DNA of 64,000 nt from Kineosporia succinea (GCF_030811555.1 NZ_JAUSQZ010000001.1:3283241-3347240); one strand, 5' to 3'. Counted from the stretch's first letter, positions 38,163 to 46,576 are shown. Numbers and translations are program-made. The notes: a model not told the origin generated them from the letters alone.

Positions 38163-38579
38163 TCAGCGACGTCCCCAATCAGGTTCTTCGAGCAGCGCCT
38201 GCACATCGGCGGGTGACAGAGACTCGGCCTCGAGGCTCTTCTCGGCCAGCCACTCGGACAGCAGCTTGCGGGCGGTGACCCCGTCGCAGCCCAGACGCGC
38301 CATGATCACGCCGGTGGCGAGGTCGCTCATCTGCTGGGACTGCACCCGCGACACGGCGTCGCGGGCCGTCCCGGCCTGGTCGTTGAGGTCACGGTCCAGC
38401 GCCAGGCACATGGTGAGCGGATCCACGTAGCGCCTGAGCTGCTCGGACTCGGCGCCCTCGGTGATCTCCCCGAGCAGCAACCCGATCATCGTGTTGAGCA
38501 GCTCGCGCAGCGGGGTGGAGCTCTGGAGACTCTCCGGTTTCGCGGCATCGGGCCGCGCCGGACGGCCTGTGGTCGTCAT
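38163..38579 (-). CDS. Small protein with ANTAR-like C-terminal domain
   Basis: A 138-aa protein. The C-terminal 60 residues (MSDLATGVIMARLGCDGVTARKLL and following helix) follow the pattern of ANTAR RNA-binding domains: A-x-G-(V/I)-(L/I)-M followed by G-C and a helix ending in a basic/hydrophobic run. The N-terminal half is helical with no recognised sensor domain. ATG 38579 was chosen because GGGGAAG lies upstream; an ATG at 38597 is in frame. A hairpin is present in its 5' leader. ANTAR proteins generally prevent termination by binding twin hairpins; the target here is unknown. Confidence 0.65.
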   Translation of the reverse strand: MTTTGRPARPDAAKPESLQSSTPLRELLNTMIGLLLGEITEGAESEQLRRYVDPLTMCLALDRDLNDQAGTARDAVSRVQSQQMSDLATGVIMARLGCDGVTARKLLSEWLAEKSLEAESLSPADVQALLEEPDWGRR

Positions 38580-38606
38580 GCAGTCGTACTTCCCCATCCA
38601 TCGCAG

Positions 38607-38632
38607 GGCGGGACGAACACGCAGGTCCCGCC
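38607..38632 (-). promoter_or_regulatory. Leader hairpin upstream of the ANTAR-like gene
   Basis: Arms GGCGGGAC and GTCCCGCC (perfect 8 bp, 10-nt loop) lie just upstream of the ANTAR-like gene. A second inverted repeat, GTCCGG/CCGGAC, lies further upstream (38665-38688). Paired hairpins are what ANTAR proteins recognise, so self-regulation is conceivable. Confidence 0.4.
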
Positions 38633-38716
38633 AGGAAATGGATCTTTACGACTGCTTCACAAAGGTCCGGAAGGATCTTAGCCCGGACGGGGCACTGGTA
38701 TGTGCAACCAGGGGCA

Positions 38717-40045
38717 CTACGACGCCGCGGACTGCTGATAGACCGTCGTGAAGAGCTCCTTGAACTTCGCCGCGCTGTTCGGGAACGACTGCTGCAGGCT
38801 GTGCTGGCCGCCGTCGCCCGAGCTGTAGTCGTACTCGAAGTAGGCCGCGTACGCCACGTTGTTGCCCGTGTCGGTGATGAAGTCGTACATCCGCTGGATG
38901 TAGTCCGGGTCGTCGCTGCCGCCGGTGCCGTCGGGCTTGCCCCAGCAACCCCACTCCGGCAGCGTCAGCGGCTTGCCGTGCTCCTTCGCGAACGCCGACC
39001 AGAACTGCAGCCCCCGGTCGCCGCCGTAGATCGTCTCGTCCCAGGCCTGCTTCTGGTGCTTCACGAAGCAGGCGCTGTCGCAGTTGTCCGGGTAGGGGTA
39101 GGCCTTGCTCGAGGTGTCGTAGGCGTCGACGCCCACGTAGTCGACCACGTCGTCACCGGGGTAGTAGTCGGCCGCGTCGTAGGGGTTCGGGCCGTTGTTG
39201 ACGTTCCAGTCGAACTCGAACTGCGCCCCGTCCACCGCCCGCATGGTCTCGACGATGTTGCGGTAGAACGACTTCCAGCTCTCCGGGTCGTCCGACGACC
39301 AGCGCGACTCGGCCAGGTTGAACTCCCAGCCGATGCGCAGGATCGTGTTCTGCTCGCCGTTGGCCACCAGGTTCTCGGCCAGCGTGCGGAAGTACTGGTT
39401 GTACTGGCCCTGGGCGCCGGCGGCGATGGTGGCGGACTCGTCGCCGGTCGGGAGCATCGCCACCGCGTAGACCAGGCGGTAGCCCGAGCCGTTCCACTCG
39501 TCCAGCAGGTACTGCGGGTTGGCGATGTTCTCCCAGGTGTCGCGGGCCGAGAAGTCGATCACGTAGCTGACGTCGGCCCCCAGCCACTGCTCGTACTGCG
39601 CCACGCCGTCGGCCGAGGTCTTGCCGTAGACGCCGTACCGCGTGCCGGTGGTGGTGCCGGTTCCGCTTCCGGTGGACGCGGTCGGGGTGGGGGCGCTGGT
39701 GCTCGTGTCGTCGTCGCCACGGGTGAACGTGAAGGCGATCACGGCGATCAGCGCGAGCGCGATCACGGCGGCGCCGGCGGCGAGCAGCTTCCTGTCCGGG
39801 CCCTTGTCCTTCTCGGCCGGTGGCTGCCGCATGCCGGTGCCGGGCGGCAGGGCGCCACCGGTGCTGTCGGGTGCGGTGCTGTTGGGCGCGGTGCTGTTGG
39901 GTGCGGTGCTTGAGGACGCGCCGGTCGGGTTCGCGGTCGCGTCACCCGGTGTGGTGGTCGCGTCGTCGTCGGGGCCGGGCGCGGCGTGCCGGCCGCTCGG
40001 GGAGGGCCCGGGACGCCGGGCGTCGTCAGAGGGCGTGGCACGCAT
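38717..40045 (-). CDS. Membrane-anchored GH26-like glycoside hydrolase
   Basis: A 442-aa protein with a cytoplasmic Pro/Asp/Thr-rich N-terminus (about 1-85, including STAPN repeats), one transmembrane helix (about 87-108), a Ser/Thr/Gly linker and an extracytoplasmic TIM-barrel-like catalytic domain. ILRIGWEFN (Glu241) and LTLPEWG (Glu364) match the acid/base and nucleophile of clan GH-A family 26 enzymes, which mostly cleave beta-mannans or related glucans. A type II membrane topology would put the catalytic domain on the cell surface. Substrate specificity cannot be read from the sequence. Confidence 0.75.
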   Translation of the reverse strand: MRATPSDDARRPGPSPSGRHAAPGPDDDATTTPGDATANPTGASSSTAPNSTAPNSTAPDSTGGALPPGTGMRQPPAEKDKGPDRKLLAAGAAVIALALIAVIAFTFTRGDDDTSTSAPTPTASTGSGTGTTTGTRYGVYGKTSADGVAQYEQWLGADVSYVIDFSARDTWENIANPQYLLDEWNGSGYRLVYAVAMLPTGDESATIAAGAQGQYNQYFRTLAENLVANGEQNTILRIGWEFNLAESRWSSDDPESWKSFYRNIVETMRAVDGAQFEFDWNVNNGPNPYDAADYYPGDDVVDYVGVDAYDTSSKAYPYPDNCDSACFVKHQKQAWDETIYGGDRGLQFWSAFAKEHGKPLTLPEWGCWGKPDGTGGSDDPDYIQRMYDFITDTGNNVAYAAYFEYDYSSGDGGQHSLQQSFPNSAAKFKELFTTVYQQSAAS

Positions 40046-40234
40046 GGGGTCAGGCCTTTCGCTCGGGGGAGGACACCAGTCGGGAGGACACCATCGTGGG
40101 GGACGGCGGGTGTCTCAGCGTCACGAGAATGCCCGCTCCCGGCCGTGAATCCGCTGAGAAATGGGGCGGTTACGGAGGTGCGGATTCGTTCGATCGGGTG
40201 CATGCCGATCGGGTCGCGAAGGGGTACTCCCGTA

Positions 40235-40285
40235 GTCAATTGCTTGACCGTTCAACTAAATACTTTTATCGTCAAGTACATGACG
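40235..40285 (+). promoter_or_regulatory. Leaderless-type promoter with two flanking palindromes
   Basis: TTGACC (40244-40249) and TATCGT (40267-40272) are 17 nt apart and place the start site at or within a base of the ATG at 40280, where no Shine-Dalgarno sequence exists. GTCAA-TTGC-TTGAC (40235-40248) overlaps the -35, and CGTCA-AGTACA-TGACG (40270-40285) overlaps the start codon. The shared GTCA half-site suggests one repressor binding both. Confidence 0.55.
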
Positions 40286-41149
40286 GATCCCTTCGCACCC
40301 GGTGCCGCGTTCGACGCGTTCCTCCCCGGGGCCCTGGCCACCAGCCGGGCCCAGCGGGACTGGACCCCGCAGGACGGCGCGCTGCCGGCCCTCTACCTCT
40401 CGCACGGTGCCCCGCCGCTGTTCGACGACGGTGAGTGGATGGACCAGCTGCTGGCCTGGGCGCAGAAGATGCCCAAGCCGAAGAGCATCCTGATCATCAG
40501 CGCGCACTGGGAGTCGGCGCCGCTGAGCATCACCAGCCCGTTCGCGAACACCCCGCTGGTCTACGACTTCGGCGGCTTCGCACAGCGCTACTTCGAGATG
40601 GAGTACGCCACCCCCGACGCCGCCGAGCTGGCCCGCCTGGTCTCGTCGGTGATGCCCGACGTGGAGACGGTGCACCAGCACAACAGCCGCGGCCTCGATC
40701 ACGGTGCCTGGGTGCCGCTGAAGACCATGTACCCGCTCGGTGACGTGCCGGTGCTGCAGCTCAGCATCCCCACGCACGACCCGGCCAAGCTGATGGACCT
40801 GGGCCGCCGCCTGCGCCCGCTGCGCGAGCAGGGCGTGCTGATCATCGGCTCCGGCTTCATGACGCACGGTCTGCCGTTCCTGACCCGCGACGCGATGATG
40901 GGCAAGGTGCCGGGCTGGTCGTCCGACTTCGACAGCTGGGCGCAGGAGACCCTGGCCCGCGGCGACGTCGACACCCTGATGAACTACCTCAACCGCGCGC
41001 CCGGCCTGCCCTACTCGCACCCCACGGTCGAGCACTTCGTGCCGGCGTTCATCACCCTCGGTGCCGCGACCGACCCCGAGGCGCCGGTGACGACGACCAT
41101 CGAGGGCTGGATGTGGGGCCTGTCGAAGCGCTCGTTCCAGGTGGCCTGA
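40280..41149 (+). CDS. DODA-type extradiol aromatic ring-opening dioxygenase
   Basis: A 289-aa class III extradiol dioxygenase of the 4,5-DOPA dioxygenase-like (YgiD) family, an Fe(II)- or Zn(II)-dependent enzyme. Candidate metal and active-site histidines are His42 (YLSHGAPP), His76 (ISAHWES), His141 (GLDHGAWVPL) and His196 (FMTHGLPF). The family start is at ATG 40280; upstream in-frame sequence belongs to other features. The substrate is unknown. Tight control by the palindromic promoter suggests induction by an aromatic compound or electrophile. Confidence 0.88.
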   Translation: MTDPFAPGAAFDAFLPGALATSRAQRDWTPQDGALPALYLSHGAPPLFDDGEWMDQLLAWAQKMPKPKSILIISAHWESAPLSITSPFANTPLVYDFGGFAQRYFEMEYATPDAAELARLVSSVMPDVETVHQHNSRGLDHGAWVPLKTMYPLGDVPVLQLSIPTHDPAKLMDLGRRLRPLREQGVLIIGSGFMTHGLPFLTRDAMMGKVPGWSSDFDSWAQETLARGDVDTLMNYLNRAPGLPYSHPTVEHFVPAFITLGAATDPEAPVTTTIEGWMWGLSKRSFQVA

Positions 41150-41186
41150 AAACCGCCGCCCCCGTGGGCGTCTGGGGCGCGCTCGA

Positions 41187-41741
41187 TCAGCGACCCAGGC
41201 GCCCGTAGGTCGTGTACTCGGTCGTGCCCTTCTCCTGGGCCTCCACCGACCGCTCCAGCCGGCGGGTCAGCGACGGCGTGAGCGCGACCCGGCCGAACTC
41301 GTCGGGGGCCACGAAACGGGCTGCGCGCAGCTCACTCTCCTGCAGCACCAGGCCCGCCACCCCGTCCTCGTCGAGAACGCCGCCGTCGAAGACGAACTGC
41401 AGCTGGTCGCCCCACACCCCGTGCCGCGGCACCCAGTCGACGACCAGCAGCCGGCCCGGCTCGCGCCGCAGGCCCAGCTCCTCCTCCAGCTCCCGGCCGC
41501 AGCCCAGGCGGGGGTCCTCGTCGGCCTCGACCACGCCGCCGGGCATCACCCAGGTGGGCTTGTAGGTCGCCTCGAGCAGCAGTACGCGGCCCTGCTCGTC
41601 GCGGATCAGGGCGGCGGCGGCGACGTTCTTGCGCGGCAGGCGGGAGGCGATCCCGGGATTGAACTCGGCCTCCGGCTCGCCCTCGGTGAACAGGTCGTCG
41701 TCGAGGGTGGGCAGGCCGGTCGCGGGGTCACGGGAGGTCAC
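41187..41741 (-). CDS. NUDIX hydrolase
   Basis: A 184-aa protein with a perfect Nudix box, GVVEADEDPRLGCGRELEEELGL (about 69-91), matching Gx5Ex7REUxEExGU; here the parts are Gly69, Glu75, Arg83-Glu84, Glu86-Glu88 and Gly90. It hydrolyses a nucleoside diphosphate linked to another moiety. GTG 41741 is taken as start since the sequence upstream is low-complexity and runs into the tRNA-Tyr terminator. No Shine-Dalgarno sequence is seen. Confidence 0.85.
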   Translation of the reverse strand: MTSRDPATGLPTLDDDLFTEGEPEAEFNPGIASRLPRKNVAAAALIRDEQGRVLLLEATYKPTWVMPGGVVEADEDPRLGCGRELEEELGLRREPGRLLVVDWVPRHGVWGDQLQFVFDGGVLDEDGVAGLVLQESELRAARFVAPDEFGRVALTPSLTRRLERSVEAQEKGTTEYTTYGRLGR

Positions 41742-41904
41742 GAGATTCGATCGAACACCCGCGCCGACCAGGTCGGCAAGCCGCGGGGCGGCGTGACCGG
41801 CGCCGAGGTGGCGCAGTTCACCCCGCTGATCTCCGGTCGTCGGGTGACACTCGTGCGCCCGGGCCGCAGGGGCGTCACCCGCGGCCGGCGGTGCGTCAAA
41901 ACAG

Positions 41905-41934
41905 GAAAGCCCCCGACCGGAGTCGGGGGCTTTC
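41905..41934 (-). terminator. tRNA-Tyr terminator
   Basis: A perfect 13-bp stem (GAAAGCCCCCGAC/GTCGGGGGCTTTC) with a 4-nt loop lies 10 nt beyond the tRNA-Tyr 3' end. It is followed on the minus strand by CTGTTTTG. Confidence 0.9.
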
Positions 41935-41943
41935 TCTCGCACG

Positions 41944-42025
41944 TGGCCGGTGCAGGGTTCGAACCTGCGTAGGCTGAGCCGTCTGATTTACAGTCAGATC
42001 CCTTTGGCCACTCGGGCAACCGGCC
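41944..42025 (-). tRNA. tRNA-Tyr (anticodon GTA)
   Basis: A class II tRNA with a complete cloverleaf on the minus strand: acceptor GGCCGGT/ACCGGCC, anticodon arm TCTGA-CTGTAAA-TCAGA, a long variable arm and T-loop TTCGAAC. Discriminator A. CCA is not encoded. Confidence 0.95.
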
Positions 42026-42187
42026 GTGCCACCGTGCGAGCCCTTGAGCTCGTCCGGCGGATGCGAGGATAGCAAGGATCGGGGGTGCTTCGCGCATCCG
42101 TATCCCCGCGGTCCGTCCGCGACCGGGTGACAGCCCTCCGGACCCCGTCCGTCAGCCAGCAGTCCGCAAGCAGACAAGGAGCTTCTC

Positions 42188-42682
42188 TTGGCCAGCGATT
42201 CGTCGTTCGACGTCGTCAGCAAGGTCGACCGGCAGGAGGTCGACAACGCCCTCAACCAGGCGGAGAAGGAGATCGCCCAGCGCTACGACTTCAAGGGCAC
42301 CGGCGCCTCGATCGAGTGGAGCGGTGACGAGAAGGTCGTCATCAAGGCCAACAGCGAAGACCGGGTGAAGGCGGTCCTCGACGTCTTCCAGTCCAAGCTG
42401 ATCAAGCGCGGCGTCTCGCTGAAGGTGCTCGACTCCTCCGAGCCGAAGGTCTCCGGCAAGGAGTACCGGATGGAGTCCGACATCAAGGAGGGTCTCTCCC
42501 AGGAGATCGCCAAGAAGATCGGCAAGATCATCCGGGACGAGGGTCCCAAGGGCGTCAAGACCCAGATCACCGGCGAGGAGATGCGCGTCTCCAGCAAGAA
42601 CCGTGACGACCTGCAGGAGGTCATCGCGCTGCTCAAGGGGGCCGACATCGACGTGGCCCTGCAGTTCGTGAACTACCGCTGA
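42188..42682 (+). CDS. YajQ family cyclic di-GMP-binding protein
   Basis: A 164-aa protein of the YajQ/DUF520 family: [24 protein letters not shown] at the N-terminus and [18 protein letters not shown] at the end are the family ends. Some members bind cyclic di-GMP and act through transcription factors; in others nucleotide binding is unproven. The start is TTG, supported by AAGGAG seven bases upstream and by the family N-terminus. It is monocistronic with a strong terminator. Confidence 0.93.
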   Translation: MASDSSFDVVSKVDRQEVDNALNQAEKEIAQRYDFKGTGASIEWSGDEKVVIKANSEDRVKAVLDVFQSKLIKRGVSLKVLDSSEPKVSGKEYRMESDIKEGLSQEIAKKIGKIIRDEGPKGVKTQITGEEMRVSSKNRDDLQEVIALLKGADIDVALQFVNYR

Positions 42683-42740
42683 CCTGGTTCCGCCCGACCG
42701 TTTCGGCCTGCCCGTCCTGGTCCGGCCGGGACGTGGACGT

Positions 42741-42774
42741 GAGGACGCCGCTGGAGCCTTCCGGCGGCGTCCTC
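42741..42774 (+). terminator. Terminator after the yajQ-family gene
   Basis: A stem of about 15 bp (GAGGACGCCGC/GCGGCGTCCTC extended by TGGA/TCCG) with loop GCCT, followed by AGTTTGAG. Confidence 0.85.
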
Positions 42775-42880
42775 AGTTTGAGCGGTCATTCGGCCTCTGA
42801 ACTGCGGATTTCTGTCCGGGGCGAGGATCGGGTAATGTTTACCGGGCCGCCAGGGAAGCAGTAAGCCGCCTGGATGGCAG

Positions 42881-42953
42881 GCCCCGATAGCTCAGTCGGC
42901 AGAGCGTCTCCATGGTAAGGAGAAGGTCTAGGGTTCGATTCCCTATCGGGGCT
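42881..42953 (+). tRNA. tRNA-Thr (anticodon GGT)
   Basis: Complete cloverleaf: acceptor GCCCCGA/TCGGGGC, D-arm GCTC...GAGC, anticodon arm TCTCC-ATGGTAA-GGAGA and T-arm TAGGG-TTCGATT-CCCTA. It lies in the conserved order tRNA-Thr, tRNA-Met, rpmG. Confidence 0.95.
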
Positions 42954-42986
42954 CTGGTTGGTCTTGTTCAGAGCGAGACCGCGCAT

Positions 42987-43059
42987 GGCGGGGTAGCTCA
43001 GTTGGTAGAGCAAACGACTCATAATCGTTGTGTCACGGGTTCAAGTCCCGTCCTCGCTA
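42987..43059 (+). tRNA. tRNA-Met (anticodon CAT, elongator type)
   Basis: Cloverleaf with acceptor GGCGGGG/CCTCGCT, anticodon loop CTCATAA and T-arm ACGGG-TTCAAGT-CCCGT. The first base pair is G-U, unlike the C-A mismatch of initiator tRNAs, so it is probably the elongator. It is followed by rpmG. Confidence 0.92.
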
Positions 43060-43128
43060 CTCTGATTGTTATCCGCACTGCGTGTTCGATCCGCATCGAC
43101 AGCGACTCCATTCGAAAGAGGCACAGCC

Positions 43129-43299
43129 GTGGCCAGCAAAGCCGCCGACGTCCGTCCCAAGATCACCATGGCGTGCGTCGAATGCAAGGAGCGCAACTAC
43201 ATCACCAAGAAGAACCGGCGTAACGACCCGGACCGGATGGAACTGAAGAAGTTCTGCCCGCGCTGCGGCAACCACACCGCTCACCGCGAGACCCGCTAG
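43129..43299 (+). CDS. rpmG: 50S ribosomal protein L33
   Basis: A 56-aa protein of the zinc-binding (C+) type, with CVEC near the middle and CPRC near the end. This indicates the zinc-dependent paralogue used in zinc-replete cells. GTG 43129 is preceded by AAGAGG. It probably shares a transcript with the two tRNAs upstream. A terminator follows 11 nt after the stop. Confidence 0.95.
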   Translation: MASKAADVRPKITMACVECKERNYITKKNRRNDPDRMELKKFCPRCGNHTAHRETR

Positions 43300-43310
43300 T
43301 CGTTCCGTCG

Positions 43311-43340
43311 GAAGGCCGTCCCGTTCACGGGGCGGCCCTT
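43311..43340 (+). terminator. Terminator after rpmG
   Basis: A 13-bp stem GAAGGCCGTCCCG/CGGGGCGGCCTTC (one T/G pair) with loop TTCA, followed by GTCGTGTTT. Confidence 0.8.
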
Positions 43341-43410
43341 CGTCGTGTTTGCACATCCGCATCGCTACGTTCGCCCGACCGGGTGAACCCGTCTGACCAA
43401 GGAGGGGCCG

Positions 43411-43863
43411 ATGGGCGTCAACCCGGAGATCGTCGGCAAGACCTACACCGGTGCGCCGGTGTACGAGGTCGGCCGCGAGAAGATCCGTGAGTTCGCCGAG
43501 GCCGTCCGGTCGGCCGATCCGGTGCACACCGACCCGGAGGCGGCCCGCGCCCAGGGGTACGCCGACGTCATCGCCCCGCCCACCTTCGCCATCGTCGTCG
43601 CCCAGCGCTGCGAGGGTCTGGTGATGGCCGATCCCGACGCCGGCATCGACTACTCGCGCCTGGTGCACGGCGAGCAGCGCTTCACCCACCACCGCCCGAT
43701 CGTCGCCGGAGACCGCCTCACCTCGGTCGCCCACGTCGACGACGCCCGGGTCATGGCGGGCAACGGGCGGGTCGTCACCCGCGTCGAGATCACCGACGCG
43801 GCGGGCGAACCCGTCACCACGGCAGTCTCCATGGTGCTGATCCGGGCGGAGGACGAGAAGTGA
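43411..43863 (+). CDS. MaoC-like dehydratase, N-terminal hot-dog subunit (HadA-like)
   Basis: A 150-aa FAS1-type dehydratase-region/MaoC hot-dog protein: GKTYTGAPVYEVGREKIREFAEAV at the start and RFTHHRPIVAGDRLT in the middle resemble mycobacterial HadA/HadC. These pair with HadB to form a (3R)-hydroxyacyl-ACP dehydratase. It lacks the Asp-His pair of the catalytic partner encoded next to it. The position after rpmG is the same as hadAB in mycobacteria. GAGGGG precedes the ATG. Confidence 0.87.
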   Translation: MGVNPEIVGKTYTGAPVYEVGREKIREFAEAVRSADPVHTDPEAARAQGYADVIAPPTFAIVVAQRCEGLVMADPDAGIDYSRLVHGEQRFTHHRPIVAGDRLTSVAHVDDARVMAGNGRVVTRVEITDAAGEPVTTAVSMVLIRAEDEK

Positions 43864-44279
43864 AGTTCGGCGAGGTCGCGGCCGGCGACGAACTGCCCCC
43901 GGCCGACATCACGGTCACCCGGGCCGATCTGATCCGTTACGCCGGTGCCAGCGGTGACTTCAACGTCATCCACTGGAACGACCGGGTGGCCACCTCGGTC
44001 GGCCTGCCCGGGGTGATCGCCCACGGCATGTACACGATGGCGCTCGGCGGCCGGTACGTCAGCGACTGGGCCGGTGGCGCCGGTGCGGTCGTCGAGTACG
44101 GGGTGCGGTTCACCAACCTGGTGCCGGTCCCCGACGACGACTCCGGGGCCACGGTCACCTTCAGCGGCAAGGTCACCAAGACCGACGAGGCCGCGAGCAC
44201 CGTCACCGTCACCCTGACCGCCCTCGCCGGGGGCCAGAAGGTCCTGGGCAAAGCGATCGCCGTCGTCCGGCTGCCCTGA
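43860..44279 (+). CDS. MaoC family dehydratase, catalytic subunit (HadB-like)
   Basis: A 139-aa hot-dog protein with the catalytic hydratase-2 motif YAGASGDFNVIHWND (Asp33 and His38). It overlaps the upstream MaoC-like gene by 4 nt (GTGA), so the two should form a heterodimer that dehydrates 3-hydroxyacyl thioesters in fatty acid elongation. The organism need not make mycolic acids. The alternative is an enoyl-CoA hydratase of degradation. Confidence 0.88.
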   Translation: MKFGEVAAGDELPPADITVTRADLIRYAGASGDFNVIHWNDRVATSVGLPGVIAHGMYTMALGGRYVSDWAGGAGAVVEYGVRFTNLVPVPDDDSGATVTFSGKVTKTDEAASTVTVTLTALAGGQKVLGKAIAVVRLP

Positions 44280-44281
44280 CC

Positions 44282-45493
44282 GTGAGCGGGCTGGTCCGGC
44301 CCGCCCCGCTCCACAGCCCGGCCCGGATCAGCTCGGCGAAGCACTCGGTCGCGATCGTCTTCGCGCTCAACGGTCTCGTCTTCTCCTCCTGGTCGGCGCG
44401 TCTGCCCGCCGTCCGTGACCAGCTCGACCTGAGCGTGGGCCGGATCGGCCTGGTTCTGCTGGCTCTTTCGGCCGGTTCGCTGGTGATGCTCCCCAGCGCC
44501 GGGGCGGTGATCTCCGCACTCGGCCCCGCCCGCACGGTGCTGACCGGAGTGCTCATCGGCTCGGCGGGGGTGGTCGCGGTCGGCCTGGCCCCCGACGTCT
44601 GGCTGCTCGCGGCCGGGCTGTTCCTGACCGGGGCCGGCATGGGCGCCTGGGACGTGGCCATGAACGTCGAGGGCGCCGAGGTGGAACGCCGCATCGGCCG
44701 GGTGGTCATGCCCCGTTTCCACGCCGCCTACAGCCTGGGCACGGTCGGCGGCGCCGGTTCCGGGGCCCTGGCCGCCGCGCTGGATGTCAGCCCGAGGGTG
44801 CATCTTCCGCTCGTCGCGCTGGTGGTGCTGATCGGGGGCACGCTCGCGCAGCGCCGGTTCGTGGCCCTGCCCGGTGAGACGGAGGACGGGGCGCAGGCCC
44901 GCAGCCGGGTGCGCTCGGTGCTCGCGGCCTGGGCCGAGCCGAAGACCCTGCTGATCGGGGCGCTGGTGTTCAGCATGGCGCTGGCCGAGGGCGCGGCGAA
45001 CGACTGGCTGGCCCTGGCCGTGGTCGACGGGTACGGCGCCCCGCACGCCCTCGGGGCGGGCGTCTTCGCGGTCTTCGTGATCGGCATGACCGTGACCCGG
45101 ATGGCCGGCCCGGCGCTGCTCGAGCGGGTCGAGAACGCCCGGGCCCTGCGGATCAGCGCGGTGCTGGTGCTTCTGGGCAGCGGGCTGGTGATCTCCGGCA
45201 CCCTGGTGCCCGGCCCCGGTGCGTACCCGATGGCCGTCGTCGGCGCGCTGCTGTGGGGGGTCGGTGCGGCGCTGGGCTTCCCGATGGGCATGACCGCGGC
45301 GGCGGCCGATCCGGTGAACTCGGCCGCGCGCGTCGGCGTAGTGTCGACGATCGGGTACACCGCCTTCATCGCCGGGCCGCCCGTGCTCGGTGCGGTGGGG
45401 CAGCAGGTCGGGGTGGCCCTGTCGCTCGCCGGGGTGAGCCTGGCCGTGCTGCTGGCACTGATCACGGCCGGTGCGGTGAGATCCTCTCGGTGA
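44282..45493 (+). CDS. MFS transporter (YbjJ-like)
   Basis: A 403-aa membrane protein with about 12 helices. The first helix contains FALNGLVFSSWSARLPAVRDQL, and GMGAWDVAMNVEGAEVER is typical of the YbjJ/FucP-related branch. It starts with GTG two bases after the MaoC gene stop and is presumably co-transcribed. Substrate and direction are unknown. There is no link to fatty acid synthesis beyond position. Confidence 0.85.
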   Translation: MSGLVRPAPLHSPARISSAKHSVAIVFALNGLVFSSWSARLPAVRDQLDLSVGRIGLVLLALSAGSLVMLPSAGAVISALGPARTVLTGVLIGSAGVVAVGLAPDVWLLAAGLFLTGAGMGAWDVAMNVEGAEVERRIGRVVMPRFHAAYSLGTVGGAGSGALAAALDVSPRVHLPLVALVVLIGGTLAQRRFVALPGETEDGAQARSRVRSVLAAWAEPKTLLIGALVFSMALAEGAANDWLALAVVDGYGAPHALGAGVFAVFVIGMTVTRMAGPALLERVENARALRISAVLVLLGSGLVISGTLVPGPGAYPMAVVGALLWGVGAALGFPMGMTAAAADPVNSAARVGVVSTIGYTAFIAGPPVLGAVGQQVGVALSLAGVSLAVLLALITAGAVRSSR

Positions 45494-45523
45494 ACGGGTT
45501 TCGTGAGTGTTGTGGAGGAACGG

Positions 45524-46564
45524 ATGACGCGGCTGGCTGACCTGACGACCCTGCGGGTGGGGGGTCCGGCCCGGCGGCTCGTGGTCGCCACCTCCGCCGA
45601 CGAGCTGGTGCGGGCGGTGAGCGAGGCCGACGCGGCGGGCGAGCCGGTGCTGCTGGTCGGCGGTGGCTCCAACCTGGTGATCGGCGACGCCGGGTTCGAG
45701 GGCACGGTGGTGCAGGTGGCGAGCCGCGGCATCACGGTGCACAACGTGGACTACTGCGGTGGGGCGGAGATCACGGTCGAGGCCGGGGAACCGTGGGACG
45801 GTGTGGTCGCCCGGGCGGTGTCCGAGGGCTGGATCGGGGTCGAGGCGCTGTCCGGCATCCCGGGCTCGACCGGTGCGACGCCGGTGCAGAACGTGGGCGC
45901 CTACGGCCAGGAGGTCTCCGGCACGGTCGCCAGCGTGCGCACCTACGACCGCCGGGAGAAGAAGATCCGCACGCTGGCCGCGGCCGACTGCCGGTTCGGT
46001 TACCGCGACTCGCTCTTCAAGCGTGAGCGGTTCGCCGGTGGCCCCCGTTATCTGGTGCTGCAGGTGTCGTTCCAGTTCGTGGTGGCCGACCTGAGCGAGC
46101 CGGTGAAGTACGCCGAGCTCGCCCGCAGGCTCGGCGTCGAGATCGGCGACCGGGTCCCCCTCGCGAACGTGAGGGACAACGTCCTCGATCTGAGGGCCGG
46201 CAAGGGGATGGTGCTCGACGGCACCGACCACGACACCTGGAGTGCCGGGTCATTCTTCACCAACCCGGTGCTGCCGGCCGAGCAGGCCGCCGCACTGCCC
46301 CCGGCGGCGCCGCGCTACCCCGCGCCCGACGGCCTGGTGAAGACGTCCGCCGCCTGGCTGATCGACCACGCCGGATTCGCCAAGGGGTTCGGCCTGCCCG
46401 GCCCGGCGAGCCTGTCCACGAAGCACACGCTGGCCCTGACCAACCGGGGTGCGGCGAGTGCGGCCGACGTGCTCGACGTGGCCCGTCAGGTGCGTGACGG
46501 GGTGGAGAAGGAGTTCGGCGTGCGGCTGGTGCCGGAGCCCGAACTGATCGGGTGTGAGCTGTAA
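45524..46564 (+). CDS. murB: UDP-N-acetylmuramate dehydrogenase
   Basis: A 346-aa FAD-dependent MurB reducing UDP-GlcNAc-enolpyruvate to UDP-MurNAc in peptidoglycan synthesis. FAD-binding signatures VGGGSNLVIGD and SGIPGSTGATPVQNVGAYGQ, the catalytic-region YRDSLFK and the C-terminal SAAWLIDHAGFAKG and KHTLALTN are present. ATG 45524 follows GGAGG at six bases; a GTG at 45503 is in frame but less suited. A type I MurB by length and loops. Confidence 0.95.
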   Translation: MTRLADLTTLRVGGPARRLVVATSADELVRAVSEADAAGEPVLLVGGGSNLVIGDAGFEGTVVQVASRGITVHNVDYCGGAEITVEAGEPWDGVVARAVSEGWIGVEALSGIPGSTGATPVQNVGAYGQEVSGTVASVRTYDRREKKIRTLAAADCRFGYRDSLFKRERFAGGPRYLVLQVSFQFVVADLSEPVKYAELARRLGVEIGDRVPLANVRDNVLDLRAGKGMVLDGTDHDTWSAGSFFTNPVLPAEQAAALPPAAPRYPAPDGLVKTSAAWLIDHAGFAKGFGLPGPASLSTKHTLALTNRGAASAADVLDVARQVRDGVEKEFGVRLVPEPELIGCEL

Positions 46565-46576
46565 CACCGGCTCCGG

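Noticed and set aside
40055-40279. Upstream in-frame extension of the dioxygenase to 39986
   Set aside because: It would read through the GH26-like gene on the other strand and through the promoter region. The family starts at the ATG at 40280.
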